Assembly: GCA_029931535.1 (NCBI GenBank)
Contig: JAQPZY010001405.1
Location: 248,001 to 312,000, forward strand
DNA from: Margaritifera margaritifera
Taxonomy: Eukaryota > Mollusca > Bivalvia > Unionida > Margaritiferidae
Direction: 5' to 3'
Length of the DNA: 64,000 bases
Positions 1-9,984 of this stretch are shown in pieces. The position numbers and the translations under genes are program-made. The notes beneath the pieces were generated by a model. It saw only the letters and a list, made by a program, of their open reading frames with translations, did not search any database and had not been told where the DNA came from. Position 1 is the first letter of the stretch. Each line of letters opens with the position of its first letter.

Positions 1-380
1 ATTATTGACTAACCGTACTGTCTATTGTTAACTATAATCGAAGAATATATCATCATATGTTATTACGCTGTGTAAAGAGAAGCCAATATAAACGTTACAC
101 TCATAATGTCTGTCTTCTTTATAGCTAGTACAAGCAATAATCAATCTTTCTAAAAAATAATCACGCTTTCTTTAACATAAATCTACCGCTACAAAACACA
201 CGGTTTGCCAACCTTCAACAAATTTTGGAGGAAGGATCAACTACCAATTTTAAACGCAAAGTATATGCACTTCAAAAGAACTATTGTTCTCGGACATTAC
301 ATCTTAAGTGGATCAGTTGATTGAAAAAGATTTACGTGTACATGAAAATAGCTTTTGATATAATACTTTAAAGTGAAAAT

Positions 381-444
381 ATGGTCATACATGGAATTTG
401 TTTTTGTGTTTCTCTTCTACTGATGGCTGGTGTAGGAAAGACAG
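381..444 (+). CDS. Ig gene exon 1: signal peptide
   Basis: ATG at 381 opens 21 codons plus one base and ends at a consensus donor (acag|gtaagt). The peptide is strongly hydrophobic (ICFCVSLLLMAGVG) and ends in Gly-Lys-Thr, as expected of a cleavable signal peptide. The donor is phase 1, matching the phase-1 acceptor of the first Ig exon at 2564. It is too short to stand out as an ORF. The ATG was chosen because it is the first in frame and immediately precedes the hydrophobic core. Transcription signals upstream (1-380) are not recognisable. Confidence 0.65.
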
Positions 445-3400
445 GTAAGTGAAATGAAAACTAGGGCTTTACAAAGACATTTTTAAGTGGGGCGGAGGGT
501 AAAGGAAGTTTCATGCAGTGAGTGGACAGCCACCACATGCAGTGAATGGACAGCCACCAATGTAAATTTCTTAAGTCTTCTTTAACAAATAAAAAAGTGG
601 AGTGGAAGTGGGATGGGGGTGGGTCAGTTGCCTCAGATACGAAGACTTTGAAAAGTCGCATCTCAAGTGTAATTGTTTCGATAAATCAACAGTTAAAGTG
701 TAAAATGTGTTAGGATGTTTTATGATTTCTAATCTCTTCGAAAACCCATCACCAGTTAGCACAAAAAAAGACGAAAATTGAACGTTCGGTTCTATGTAAA
801 TTTCTGACCTACAACCACTCTGACGGGATGGAAGGTGGGCGGACTTAGCAATTTAGATACCTTTGTGAATTCGAAGGGGGGGGGGGGGGGAGGAGGATAA
901 AGATATGTAAAAGAATCAATTTCACTTTTCAAAAATAAACTCCAGTATTTACCCTTGCAATAATGGGTAACCTAAAATAATTTAAACCAAGGGTCTGTGG
1001 TAATTGACGGAATAAATGATATAAAGGGAAAATACTGGCTAAGGTCTGCTATGCACTCAATTGATAACGTTTATTATATGTGAAATCTGAGCACCGTAGG
1101 TACACCAGCTTAAGAGAAATCCTGTCGCCGACATTTACAGTTCCCTCGTGGGGGAAACTTCGATCGTTCTCTTTTGATTCTTAATCAATTGTGATAAGAC
1201 GAAAACCGATTTACCAATTAAAACTTAAAGAATCGCTTATGCATACATAATTAATTCATATCCATCAGGATTATTATAAATCTACATAAATATAGAATCA
1301 AACCCAGGCATATAAATTCCAATGAAAACGTGTACATCCCAACCTATATCAGTGCGAGATGCACCGGTGTGACATTACTGGAAGAGAACGGGATTAAACT
1401 CAGTTTCTGAAAGTACCTCGATAAAGCCAGTATGTCGCGACCCTGTTACGATTTAATTTCGGCTTCTATCTTGATTATGTGATATACAAACTCTTCGAAA
1501 ATGGGAAGAATGGCTTAGAATTAAAAAAAGGATTAATATAGCGGTAAAAAATTTGAAGGCTGGAATTTCTCCTGTAAGTTATTCTAAATTTGTCTTGTTG
1601 CTACCCAAGTCTTCATCTGGAGACATACGTGGGGAAGTTGGTGTCTCACTCTCAAGGTCAATACTGGACCATTGTACATAAGTGTAACATCATTTCTGTA
1701 CATTTCTTTGTTTGCATAAATGCTGTATTTCATTTCTTGGTGTGCCATGATTTGTTAAAAATCTATTATCCAAGGCGCTTGGGGATAGATAGTGCCTTGT
1801 TTATAGTCTTGAATATACTATTGCAAACATCAACCACTCTATTTATACACGTGTGTGCATTGCTCACATATGGCATACACTGTGATAAAGACATTTCTGA
1901 TCAATTATATATGGTCACAGCTGAGCATATATCTTAGATTTTATTATTCCAGGCCCGGTATTCTCGAAGCTCTTTAAGCACAAAATTCGAATTCGCGCTG
2001 AAAATACTCCAAATCAGATTAGATGCTTAATTGTGGCATATATATTTCATTGAAGTTTAGCATTCAATTGAATACTAAAAGTGAATAGAATTCTCTATGA
2101 TCTTATTTTTATTTTGACCTAGGTGTTACGTTGAGCTCCGGATCGAAAAGCATGCGCTAAAAGTTTCGAGATGGAAAGAGACCAGTGCTCACCGTAGCAT
2201 CTCACCATGCCCATATTATTCAGTTCCCATCTTATGCGTTGGCACGTATTTTAGGATAATGTTGTGAATTCAATGAGTAGAGATTGCTTTCCAAATGGAA
2301 AAATGTGAATAAAGAAATAAAAACAATTACAGAACTTTATTTTAACCTATTTTCAAATATCGCGTGTATTCAAAATGACATAGTACATGCAAAACTGCGT
2401 GACACAGATTTTATCTTTGGCGGACAATGGAGGCCTAACCTTCATGGAGGTAAAATCAGTTTAATGTACAAGTATGTGCAATGCGCTGTTTCCTGGGATA
2501 AAGTTGGCAAACTCTTCTCACGGCGTTTTCCTTTCTTTTCATTTTTTTTTCTTTACCTTGCAGGGTCTGACCCAGTTCGTATCAGTATTGTGCCGAATGT
2601 GTTGACAGTAAATCAGACTGGAAGAATTACTCGGGATGTAAAAGTGACATGCTACTCCAAAGGAGCTACCTTTCAAACAAAATTATTAGCAATTACTATA
2701 TACACACAACAAATATACCGCCAGAATGCATCCTATGGCATTGCTCTTGCCCATGTATCATTTCCATTCGCGCCATATCTAAATCCTAACCTTCCGCCAG
2801 ACTTGACAACAAAGCAGCCGACAGTGTCAGGGTTCATCAATGCAAATAGACCATACAGAAGTTTTCTGACCTTGACAATTAAAAGCGATAACTGGACATG
2901 CGCAGACAGCCGTTCTTTCAAATGTGGAATAATTTATCACGGGCATCCGTACGAAGAATTTGATTCTCTAACGCTGACGGTTTACGGTAAATACGAACCA
3001 ATTGGTAATTCGTAAATGTAGTAGATTTTCTTATTTATTTGAGGCAATAAAATTCTTGCAGGAAGGAAAGAGAGAAAGAAAAAACCAACTAAACAAGTAC
3101 AAAAACGTTTCACACCTGCTATTCAATACATTTGTTTCCATGCATAATTCTGTGAAGAACTTCCTTTTTTTATAGCTCAGTATGTCTTTTCTTTTGTTAA
3201 AAACACTTCTAGACAAAATAAAGACTGTTTATGTGCTATGTGGAATATAGCCTTTCTGTCCAAGATTCTATCGGTTTTTCAAAATATCCGCTCCTCCTCA
3301 CCAAGTCGGTGTCTAATTTCAAATTTAATAAGACACAATAAGACATTCAGCATTTATTTTATTCTACATATTCTTCAGTCCTTCCCTCAACCTTACAACT

Positions 3401-6400
3401 TGCTGCCTACATATTCGACAAAAGTGCCTTCAAAGAAGCAAGTACAAAAAGTTTGGGCTCTCTTGAAATGGGGACGAGGCTAAAGTTCGTCTGCACGGGC
3501 AACACGGGCAGTGATCCAGATGCAAGTATTACCTGGGAAGCCATGAGTCAAGAAGTTTTCGTTGTCCAGAGCCAGGGTTTATCGTCAGATGTCCGTATGG
3601 ATGAGGTGTACGAATCAGCAGGTGGCTGTACTGTCTGGAGGAAGTCCGAGCTGTTTTACAACATGACTGCTGCTGATACGAAAAATTTCGTTGTCAGGTG
3701 CAAAGTTAAGACGCAGCCTCCACAACAACAGATATACGAGGTGTCATCTTTATGCTATCATCTACAGAAAGGTGAGATATTATGCAATAATGTACCATAT
3801 TGTACCACCTTATTATTGTCTTTTGGATTTTTTAATGCCATATTGTCCTCTGGAACAAAACAACTGCTGACACACGAGGTGTCAACTTTTTGCTGTCATG
3901 TAAAGGAAGGTGAGAGAATATGGAGTAAATGCAGAATGTAATATCTCCCCATATCTCTTCCTTTAAATTTAATTTACGTTTTCCCCATAAAGCGAGAAAA
4001 AAAAATTATTGTTGAAACAGATTTTCAACAGAATTTATGATAACATGATTGATACCATTCCAAAAGTCCCATGGATGCCGTGTCTATCTAAATGGTTCTT
4101 TTACACACAGCAATGTCCGATCGCCCAAATCAAAATTTAAAATTATGCTAGGATAAATTATTTGATTTTGACGAAGATGGAACTATTGATAGAGTGACTG
4201 TGAGTGCATGAAAAAAGGTATTAGACAATCCCCGCTAAATACTTGTTTCTGTTTCATCTAGTTTATGTTTCGTTTTCTAGGCGTGTTTTACGACTACAAT
4301 TCTAGCAGTGATCACTTAAGTAAGTATTCAACATATGTATATCCGTACATTTTCAATTCAGCCTTGATCATGAAGTCAAATCAATAAGCACAGAATTCAA
4401 ATAAATAAATGAATGAATATAATTGATAGACAGATAGATAGATAAATTGATCGAGTGATTAGCTTATTGGTGCATACGACACAGCAACACAATTTTATGG
4501 TTATATTGTGTCGAGACAAACAGAGTAAAGTGCTTTGCCCAGAGACACACCATGGTAGCAGAGTTGGACTGATCCGATGGTGGGCACCGAATCCACACCC
4601 TTTTGGTCACGAGTTCAGTGCCATAAGCACTGAGCCACCGTGGTTCTTGGTCGAGTGAGTGAGTGAATTTAGCATGGAATATTTTTGGCAAAAATAAACC
4701 ACACCACTAATTCAATTTGTATTAACTCTCATGAGGGTCGACTTACAGATATTTTCGTTCTGTCGTTCTCACAAGGATCTGCATGTTTTTTTGTTTTTTT
4801 TTTATGTGCACCAAATGGCTCATTCATACAGTTGCATGACCCGTTTTCACAGATGAAACAGAAGAATCAGGATTTCCATATAAAGACTCTTCAAAAGCAT
4901 GTAACATTTATTTCCTATGAATTTGGTCTTAGTTGGTTCGTTGGTTGAGCGCGCACTGTTCTTTGTGGGTGTTCGAGTGTCTGTCTGTGTGTCGGGATGT
5001 CTTAGGAAAGCAACTATTAAATTATAAAGCGTTACACTACAAATAGTACGGTCAAAAGAGATTTCTCAAGATCTATCCATATAGTTAATTCATTCTGAAT
5101 TTAGAAGCATGCACTAACAACATCTGAATGTTTTTACTGTTTGCGCATGCGCTAGATAATCTGCCAAAAAGAAGTTTTTTAAACTGCTACCCTGGTGGCG
5201 CACTCGAACCGCTACTGCTACCACAAGTTGATTTCTGACGCTTTCTTGCAGAAATGTATGCTGTTGTTTTTACCTCATTTCTCAAGGTATTCGCAAAAAG
5301 TCACGGAAAATATTGGCATTTTAAAGCCTTTAACCAGATGGTTCATGGCGAACGAATTCTGATCATTAACGCTAGTGACGACTTTAGCTATTTTTCATTC
5401 GTATTCAATCGCCATTTTTATGTATTTCAGCAGCAATCGTTTATCATATTGTGGAAAAGAAGAAATAAACTATTAATTGAATAATTTCTGATGTGAAATT
5501 TTCTTATGCATAAAAGTTTGGTTTTCTTGAAAATAATAATTGTTTATACCTATCTTCCTGAAGAATGAGCCTTTTGTCCAAGAACGCTGTCAATCTCAGG
5601 AAGAAAGAAAAATGCAATAAAATGTTGCAGAAGTAAAGAACTGGACGGTACAGTAGATATTATTTCTTTTTCTATTTCATCATCCCATTCTTCAGCAAAT
5701 GTCTACCCAAACGCCGAGTACCAGCATCCGCCATCACTAAATCAAAGGATAAAACAAGGATAAGAAGGTAAATTTGTCCTTGACCTTTATATTTCCTTCA
5801 GAAATCAAAACAAATGTTGCACTGTATAAATTCAATGATCCTTGTATAGATTCCCAATCCTATATTTGTTTCTCATGTAACTAAATTCTAATCGATTTTA
5901 AAACTTGGATGGAAAAAAATCTCATGCACCATCTATACCAGTGAATATATTTGAATCCGAGACAACTTCTGAATGTAAATGTAGTCTTTATATATCGTAA
6001 TCAATGTTACGTTCGAACAATTATTCCTACTACAGTTAGCAGAATTATTCTTACTAAAATGACATATATATAGCGATTATTTTTTTCTTTCTGTTTTTAT
6101 TTTATATATATATCTGGTTTATTATTTATCTTTGTATGTCTTGAAGATGTGTATAGCAAAGTATGTATTTGTATATCTTGCATATATGTGGCAAAGTATG
6201 TATTTGTATATCTTGCATATATGTGGCAAAGTATGTATTTGTATATCTTGCAGATATGTGGCAAAGTATGTATTTGTATATCTTGCAGATATGTGACAAA
6301 GTATCTACAGAATTTCGGATATAAAGATACGATTTTTTGGCGTCACTGGATTTCGTTATATCAGGATTTGTAGTTATGTGTGCATGTGTTGCATATATGT

Positions 6401-6811
6401 AAGGCAAAGAATATATGTATGCCCTGCAGATGTGTATGACATAGTACTTATATGTCTATGTCTTGAAGATTGTATGGAAAAGTGTTTACCTATATTTTGC
6501 AGACGTGTATGTCTTGTACATGTGTATGGCACTTAACTGTGTATGTGTCTTCCAGATGTGTATAGGAAAGAATCGGCGTATGTCTTACAGATGTGAATGT
6601 CAACGTATATGTGTATGTCTTGCAGATAGAACTCGGCCACATACATAATGGTGATTGCATTTGTCACGGGAGTCCGAATGGGAATTTCAACGACTGTTGG
6701 GGTTTTATTACAATCAACGCCATCATAGTGTCATGTATAGTTTTCAGGATTAAAATTTGCAGAAGAACTAAACCAGTGTCTGCATGTGCATTATTTTCTA
6801 TCTATCTCTGA
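381..6811 (+). CDS. Two-Ig-domain secreted or membrane protein gene (assembled exons)
   Basis: This is a gene model built from splice signals and reading phase. Exons 381-444, 2564-2986, 3379-3771, 4281-4319 and 4853-4900 join with phase-1 junctions throughout, and 6591-6811 is a possible last exon. The product would have a signal peptide, an atypical Ig domain, a C2-like Ig domain with the usual Cys-Trp-Asp-Cys pattern, a short Ser/Tyr/acidic stalk, and perhaps one membrane helix with a short basic tail. Symmetric phase-1 exons each encoding one Ig domain are the classic layout of Ig-superfamily genes. Expected location is the cell surface or secreted. I do not recognise the specific family. 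It could be an adhesion or immune recognition protein, but the sequence does not decide. Exons 1-3 are well supported, exons 4-5 moderately, and the 3' end weakly. Confidence 0.65.
445..2563 (+). other. Intron 1 of the Ig gene
   Basis: This is AT-rich non-coding sequence between the signal exon and the first Ig exon. It holds a directly repeated 24-bp unit (two copies, about 512-559, containing ggacagccacca) and a run of 15 G at 876-890. Small ORFs here (for example 1590-1937) show no family resemblance. The 3' end has a strong pyrimidine tract leading to ttgcag at 2558-2563. Confidence 0.5.
2564..2986 (+). CDS. Ig gene exon 2: first Ig-like domain
   Basis: This exon of 423 bp (141 codons, phase 1 on both sides) follows a long pyrimidine tract and cag. 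It ends at acg|gtaaat. The translation begins SDPVRISIVPN and contains an Ig-like B-strand cysteine (VKVTCYSKGA) and a later pair (NWTCADSRSFKCG), then a final strand (SLTLTVYG). The domain lacks an obvious canonical Trp after the first Cys, so it is an atypical V- or I-set domain, and the extra Cys suggests a second disulfide. The open frame runs upstream to about 2284 and downstream to 3015, but the splice sites and phase define the exon better than those ends. Two Asn-X-Ser/Thr sites (NQTG, NASY) fit an extracellular location. Confidence 0.7.
3379..3771 (+). CDS. Ig gene exon 3: second Ig-like domain
   Basis: This exon of 393 bp (131 codons) is flanked by ttcttcag and aaag|gtgaga, both phase 1, so it joins exon 2 without a frame change. 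The translation shows a textbook Ig pattern: first Cys in LKFVCTGNTG, core Trp in SITWEAM, and the F-strand in TAADTKNFVVRCKV. The size suits one C2/I-set domain plus a linker. The N-terminal part (VLPSTLQLAAYIF) sits before the first strand. The frame continues open past the donor to 3941, which matters because a duplicate of this donor lies 138 bp downstream, in frame (see 3874-3909). Confidence 0.75.
3772..3909 (+). CDS. Possible alternative 3' extension of exon 3 (duplicated donor)
   Basis: The last 35 or so bases of exon 3 and its donor (from acgaggtgtca at 3736 to ggtgaga at 3771) recur at 3874-3915 in degraded form. The distance is 138 bp, exactly 46 codons, and the frame between the two donors has no stop. 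Use of the second donor (gaag|gtgaga, after 3909) would also be phase 1 and would add 46 residues including a hydrophobic stretch (TLLLSFGFFNAIL). Whether this extension is expressed is inference. Confidence 0.35.
4281..4319 (+). CDS. Ig gene exon 4: short stalk exon
   Basis: This micro-exon of 39 bp lies between ttttctag and a strong donor (a|gtaagt). In phase 1 it reads GVFYDYNSSSDHL, with phase 1 again at its end. It is Ser-, Asp- and Tyr-rich with one NSS glycosylation sequon, as in a juxtamembrane linker. It is too small to be certain from sequence alone; the support is the exact phase match on both sides. Confidence 0.45.
   Translation, partial: ACFTTTILAVIT
4320..4852 (+). other. Intron 4 of the Ig gene
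   Basis: This is non-coding sequence between two micro-exons. It contains a short GATA-type microsatellite (about 4428-4444) and a minus-strand tRNA-derived SINE (4480-4665). A poly-T tract at 4786-4802 and ttttcacag at 4844-4852 form the acceptor region of the next exon. Confidence 0.45.
4480..4665 (-). mobile_element. tRNA-derived SINE
   Basis: Read on the minus strand it starts with a tRNA-like head: A-box-like TGGCTCAGTGC, then a B-box-like GGATTCGGTGCCC. The body follows with TGTGTCTCTGGGCAAAGC and ACTTTACTCTG. The motif 'tgtgtccttgggcaaggcactttac' in various forms is the conserved body of many invertebrate tRNA SINEs, and variants of it recur at 18640-18670 in this window. Pol III type promoter boxes are expected but the copy is old. 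It sits in an intron of the Ig gene in opposite orientation. Confidence 0.65.
4853..4900 (+). CDS. Ig gene exon 5: short acidic exon
   Basis: This exon of 48 bp lies between ttttcacag and gcat|gtaaca. In phase 1 it reads DETEESGFPYKDSSKA and leaves phase 1, so it can follow exon 4 or be skipped without a frame change. The composition (acidic, Ser, one Tyr) resembles exon 4, so the two may be stalk or tail cassettes. The donor is weaker than the others (GTAACA). Confidence 0.4.
5696..5763 (+). CDS. Possible alternative terminal exon of the Ig gene
   Basis: Preceded by a good pyrimidine tract (tttctatttcatcatcccat ending in ttcag), the phase-1 reading gives ANVYPNAEYQHPPSLNQRIK followed by QG and a TAA stop at 5761-5763. 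Tyr- and Pro-containing short tails are common in adhesion proteins. It would end the protein without a membrane helix, so it would be a secreted form if real. It is phase-compatible with exons 3, 4 and 5. Chance cannot be excluded for a sequence this short. Confidence 0.3.
6157..6305 (+). repeat. 35-bp tandem repeat (about 4 units plus degenerate tail)
   Basis: The unit contains gtatgtatttgtatatcttg followed by cagatatgtggcaaa. Four close copies run to about 6305, and looser copies (tgtatgtcttgcagatgtgtatgg) continue to about 6630. Each unit carries a ttgcag or ttgcat string, that is, a possible 3' splice site. ORFs on both strands through this array are by-products of the repeat. Confidence 0.8.
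6591..6811 (+). CDS. Possible last exon of the Ig gene: membrane anchor
   Basis: After gtcttacag at 6582-6590 the phase-1 frame is open to a TGA at 6809-6811. It encodes a Cys-containing segment (NGDCICHGSPNGNFNDCWG), a hydrophobic stretch (FITINAIIVSCIVF) and a basic stop-transfer run (RIKICRRTKP), as in a type I membrane protein. A canonical AATAAA follows at 6869-6874. An alternative acceptor at 6621-6625 would give phase 0 and break the chain. The first residues fall inside the degenerate 35-bp repeat, which weakens the call. Confidence 0.35.
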
Positions 6812-6868
6812 GTATATATACATGTACGCATTAGTCCACAGCAAATCTTAACTTTTTAAAGTTTTCCA

Positions 6869-6874
6869 ATAAAA
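6869..6874 (+). promoter_or_regulatory. Candidate polyadenylation signal
   Basis: AATAAA lies 58 bp after the stop codon of the candidate anchor exon, a plausible distance for a short 3' UTR of the Ig gene. AT-rich sequence makes chance matches common. Confidence 0.3.
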
Positions 6875-7740
6875 TGCAATACAAGATATTTTTTAACTGA
6901 TTCTAACTGCTAACAGTGACAAACTTAATTTAAATTTTTTTTTTTTACAAGAATGTTCATCCATAATTGTATTCATACGACAACCCGTCATATTCAGATG
7001 TGCCAAGATTATTTTGCCCCTAATAAAGAGCATATGTAATTGGAGTACAGTCTTACCTAAATGTTAACTACCACTCACGAGACAAAAAGACCGATGTCAC
7101 CAGCATAGCTAGTCTGGTCATGACCTACCGCATTTAGCGCAAAAGTTAACCAAGCACATACTGTGCTAATTTTGAAACATTTGTTGCTGGATTATTCCTC
7201 CCTATATTTTTGTCGAAATGTCTGTGCCATGTCCTTGTCGGCGACAGCCTATAAAAAGTGACTCGTCTGGTCGTCCATATACATTTATTTTGGGGGTTAT
7301 TCTTCAATGGCAGACGTGAGAGCTCCGCCCAAGTAGCAAGAGCTTTAGCAAGTTATGACCTACACCCGGATTGAAGACCGAATCATATTCTAATTTTTTC
7401 TTACCGCCACTGATTCACCACTTTGTTCATTCATGTCAATATCACTATACTTCAATTTACCAGCTTTCATAACTCAAAGGAGCATGATGAAAACAAGTTG
7501 TTTGAACGATCTCCAATATGGCGCTCAATGAACAAATGTGCCTAACGTCATATTGGAATGGACTAGTCTACAAACATCGATTCCATCGCACACGAACCGC
7601 GACATGAGGTACCACCACTGTACATAACATGCAAAAACTTTAACACAAAACTTAAAACACTGTCTTAATATTGTTAACGACGCAGTCGGAAAAAATGATA
7701 CCTCTGTTTTCGCCATTTTCTGACGCAGGCGAGAAAAAAA
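6875..7740. other. Intergenic, nothing recognised
   Basis: This stretch has no coding sequence, RNA gene or tandem array that I can support. Short ORFs (for example minus 7525-7743) have no recognisable motif. Confidence 0.4.
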
Positions 7741-8615
7741 CAAGAGGCTCTTAAAGGTACTTATGCTCTACTGTCCGAAAAGAATTTCTTGAAATTCAAG
7801 ATAGACCATTTCTTCGTTTTAACTGATGGGTGTTGAAACAATCTATGATGTACTTGTGCGATGAGGTTTTCAAATTAGCCACTGTGGCAGCCATATTGGA
7901 TGTAAAATCGGTACCATTTTAATTTAGGACAAACCAGACACTATTAGAAGACTTTTGGTAAAAACCCCATGTTGATATGACCATCCATTCAGGAAAATTA
8001 GTGACAGGGATTTCAATATGTTCATTGTGGAAGCATTATTTGAGGTCAGATCGGCACCATTCTCATTCAGGACCAACTAGATATCATAATTAGTCTTCCG
8101 GTGAAAACGCCATGTCGAAATGACTTTCCATTTAGGAGGAGTAGCAATAACAAGATTTTCAAAGTCAAATCGGTACCATTTTCATTTAGTACCAACAAGA
8201 CATCATAAGAAGTCTTCTGTTGATATGACTTTCAATCTAGGAGGAGCAGCGATTAGATTTTCAAGACGGTCACTGTGGCGACCATGCTGGATATCAGATC
8301 GGCACAATTTTTATTTAAGATCAACTAGGCACTATAGTAAATCCTCCAGTGAAAACCCCCTGCTGATATAGCTTTCCGTTCAGGAGGAGTAACAATAACA
8401 AGATTTTCAAGATGTCTGCCGTGGCGGCCATACTGGATGTCTGAACAGCACCATTTTCATCTAGGACCAACTAGACCTTGGGATAAATGTGTGTGTAAAG
8501 TTTCATTGCAATCGTCCAATTAGTTTAGGAGGAGTAACGATAACAAACCTGTGCTAATGGACGGAGGAACGACAGGCCATCCCATAAGCCCTTCTGGTCC
8601 ATGACCAGTAGAGCT
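7741..8615 (+). repeat. Dispersed repeat, 'gccatattggatg' family, short copy
   Basis: This copy has the same layout as 34045-35830: a head (ctcttaaaggtacttatgct, gaaaagaatttcttgaaatt), several tandem monomers of roughly 130-150 bp containing aagattttcaaga, tggcggccat, accattttcat and gaccaactaga, and a tail (taatggacggaggaacgac, ccataagcccttctggtcca). Here there are about four to five monomers against about eleven in the longer copy. The head and tail are present once in each, so the element seems to grow or shrink internally. Confidence 0.75.
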
Positions 8616-9159
8616 AAAAATCATCCTCTTATTATTATGACTAGTCACGCCTCAGTGTAGCAAGAGCGGCTGAATTAATCCTGACATTTCTTTCTCTCTT
8701 TCTACATTTTATGTCACATCAACCACACTCTGTGTTTAAGTCTGTAGTGTTGGAAGTTTTAGATTAGCTTAACTGGTTGATCATCGATTTAAAAATTCAA
8801 CTAAATCTTGTAGATTTTAGTCTTCATTGACCTACAAGGTCGAAAAGCATCATTGTAAATGGATACATTCTTAGCTCAAGTGTCCGATATCAACTTTATT
8901 CGAATGTTATTTTGAGAGGAAGACTGTGCAAATATCTAGCTAAGAAAATTCCTAAAGGAGGTTAAAACAGCAAACAAATAAAACTAGAAACTATGAATGG
9001 GTACACAAATGCCCTACAACAGTGTCTGAGAAACTGGCCTACTTGCAAACAACCGGACGGACAGGCAAACGAGCGGACACATACCCATAGAAGCTAACGA
9101 ACGGGCAACGAACGGACAAAGATAACACTTTATGCCTCAACAACATACATTGTGTCAAT
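8616..9159. other. Unassigned AT-rich sequence
   Basis: No gene or structured repeat is visible except a run rich in acggacaggcaaacgagcgg-like words near 9050-9110, which resembles the tails of dispersed repeats. Confidence 0.35.
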
Positions 9160-9720
9160 GTGACACAGATGCCCCCGCCAATTTTATGGAATTTAAGGGC
9201 AAGTTTCCAGTCAAACAGAAGCTATAACGCCATAAAATTTTGCGCGAAAACGGTGTAACCAGAACTTGACCAAGGTGTTCTTAATGTAAAGCCTCAATAA
9301 ATTTGGTTTTAATCACCGAAAATCTTTCGAAAGTCATTGAGCATGAACCAAAGTGTAAAGTTCTAAATCAAATAGGGGCTATAACTTGACCTAGATCTTC
9401 CTAATGTAAAACCTCATATCAAATATGGTTACAATTCATGAAATCCTTTAAAGTTATTGAGCGGAAACTAAACGTGCAAAGTTCTAAGTCAAACAGGGGA
9501 TATAACTCGAAAATTTTGGCCACCAAACGGTGAAAATAGAACGTGACCTAGGTCATCATAATGTAAAGCCTCATACCAAATTTGACTTCAGTCAATGAAG
9601 TCCTTCACAAGTTACTGTGCGGAAACAAAATTCGTGAAGGACGGAACGAGACGTGACGGATGGATATGGACAACACTATTATGTCCCGTCCATAGATATG
9701 GCAGGGACATAAAAATAAAG
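9160..9720 (+). repeat. Dispersed repeat with 'tataacttgacctag' monomers
   Basis: Three related stretches of about 120-130 bp repeat the words gctataac, cttgacc, aatgtaaagcctca, aaatttggttt and agtcattgagc. The tail reads ggacggaacgagacgtgacg and then atgtcccgtccatag. It appears to be another bivalve-type tandem-monomer element. ORFs across it are not coding. Confidence 0.6.
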
Positions 9721-9984
9721 ACTTGCAGCAAGCATACAATTGTATATAATTCAAGTTATTCAAAAACGGAAACAAAAAAAAGGTAACCAATTTGGCATCA
9801 TATCTGGTAGCATAAGGCTTAAAATGGGACCACAAATGAAATTATCACATGTGTATGAATAACGTTTCCTTGTTATACATAGAACGACTGAGAAACATTT
9901 ATATTATTTATTGGGATCATTACATTTGCAACACAAAAAATAACTAGAGCTATTAGTGAAGTGTGCATCACAAAGGAAACCACT

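Larger units (their letters stand above)
4901..6590 (+). other. 3' introns of the Ig gene
   Basis: This AT-rich stretch holds one possible terminal micro-exon (5696-5763) and a 35-bp tandem repeat that degenerates toward the candidate last exon (6157-6630). An AATAAA-like string at about 5610 has no clear partner exon. Nothing else is recognisable. Confidence 0.35.

Noticed and set aside
1590..1937. 115-codon ORF
   Set aside because: Begins at a non-ATG codon, no motif, AT-rich chance frame inside intron 1.
5252..5286. Extra Ig-gene exon between ttcttgcag and aag|gtattc
   Set aside because: 35 bp, so it would break the phase-1 chain; weak donor.
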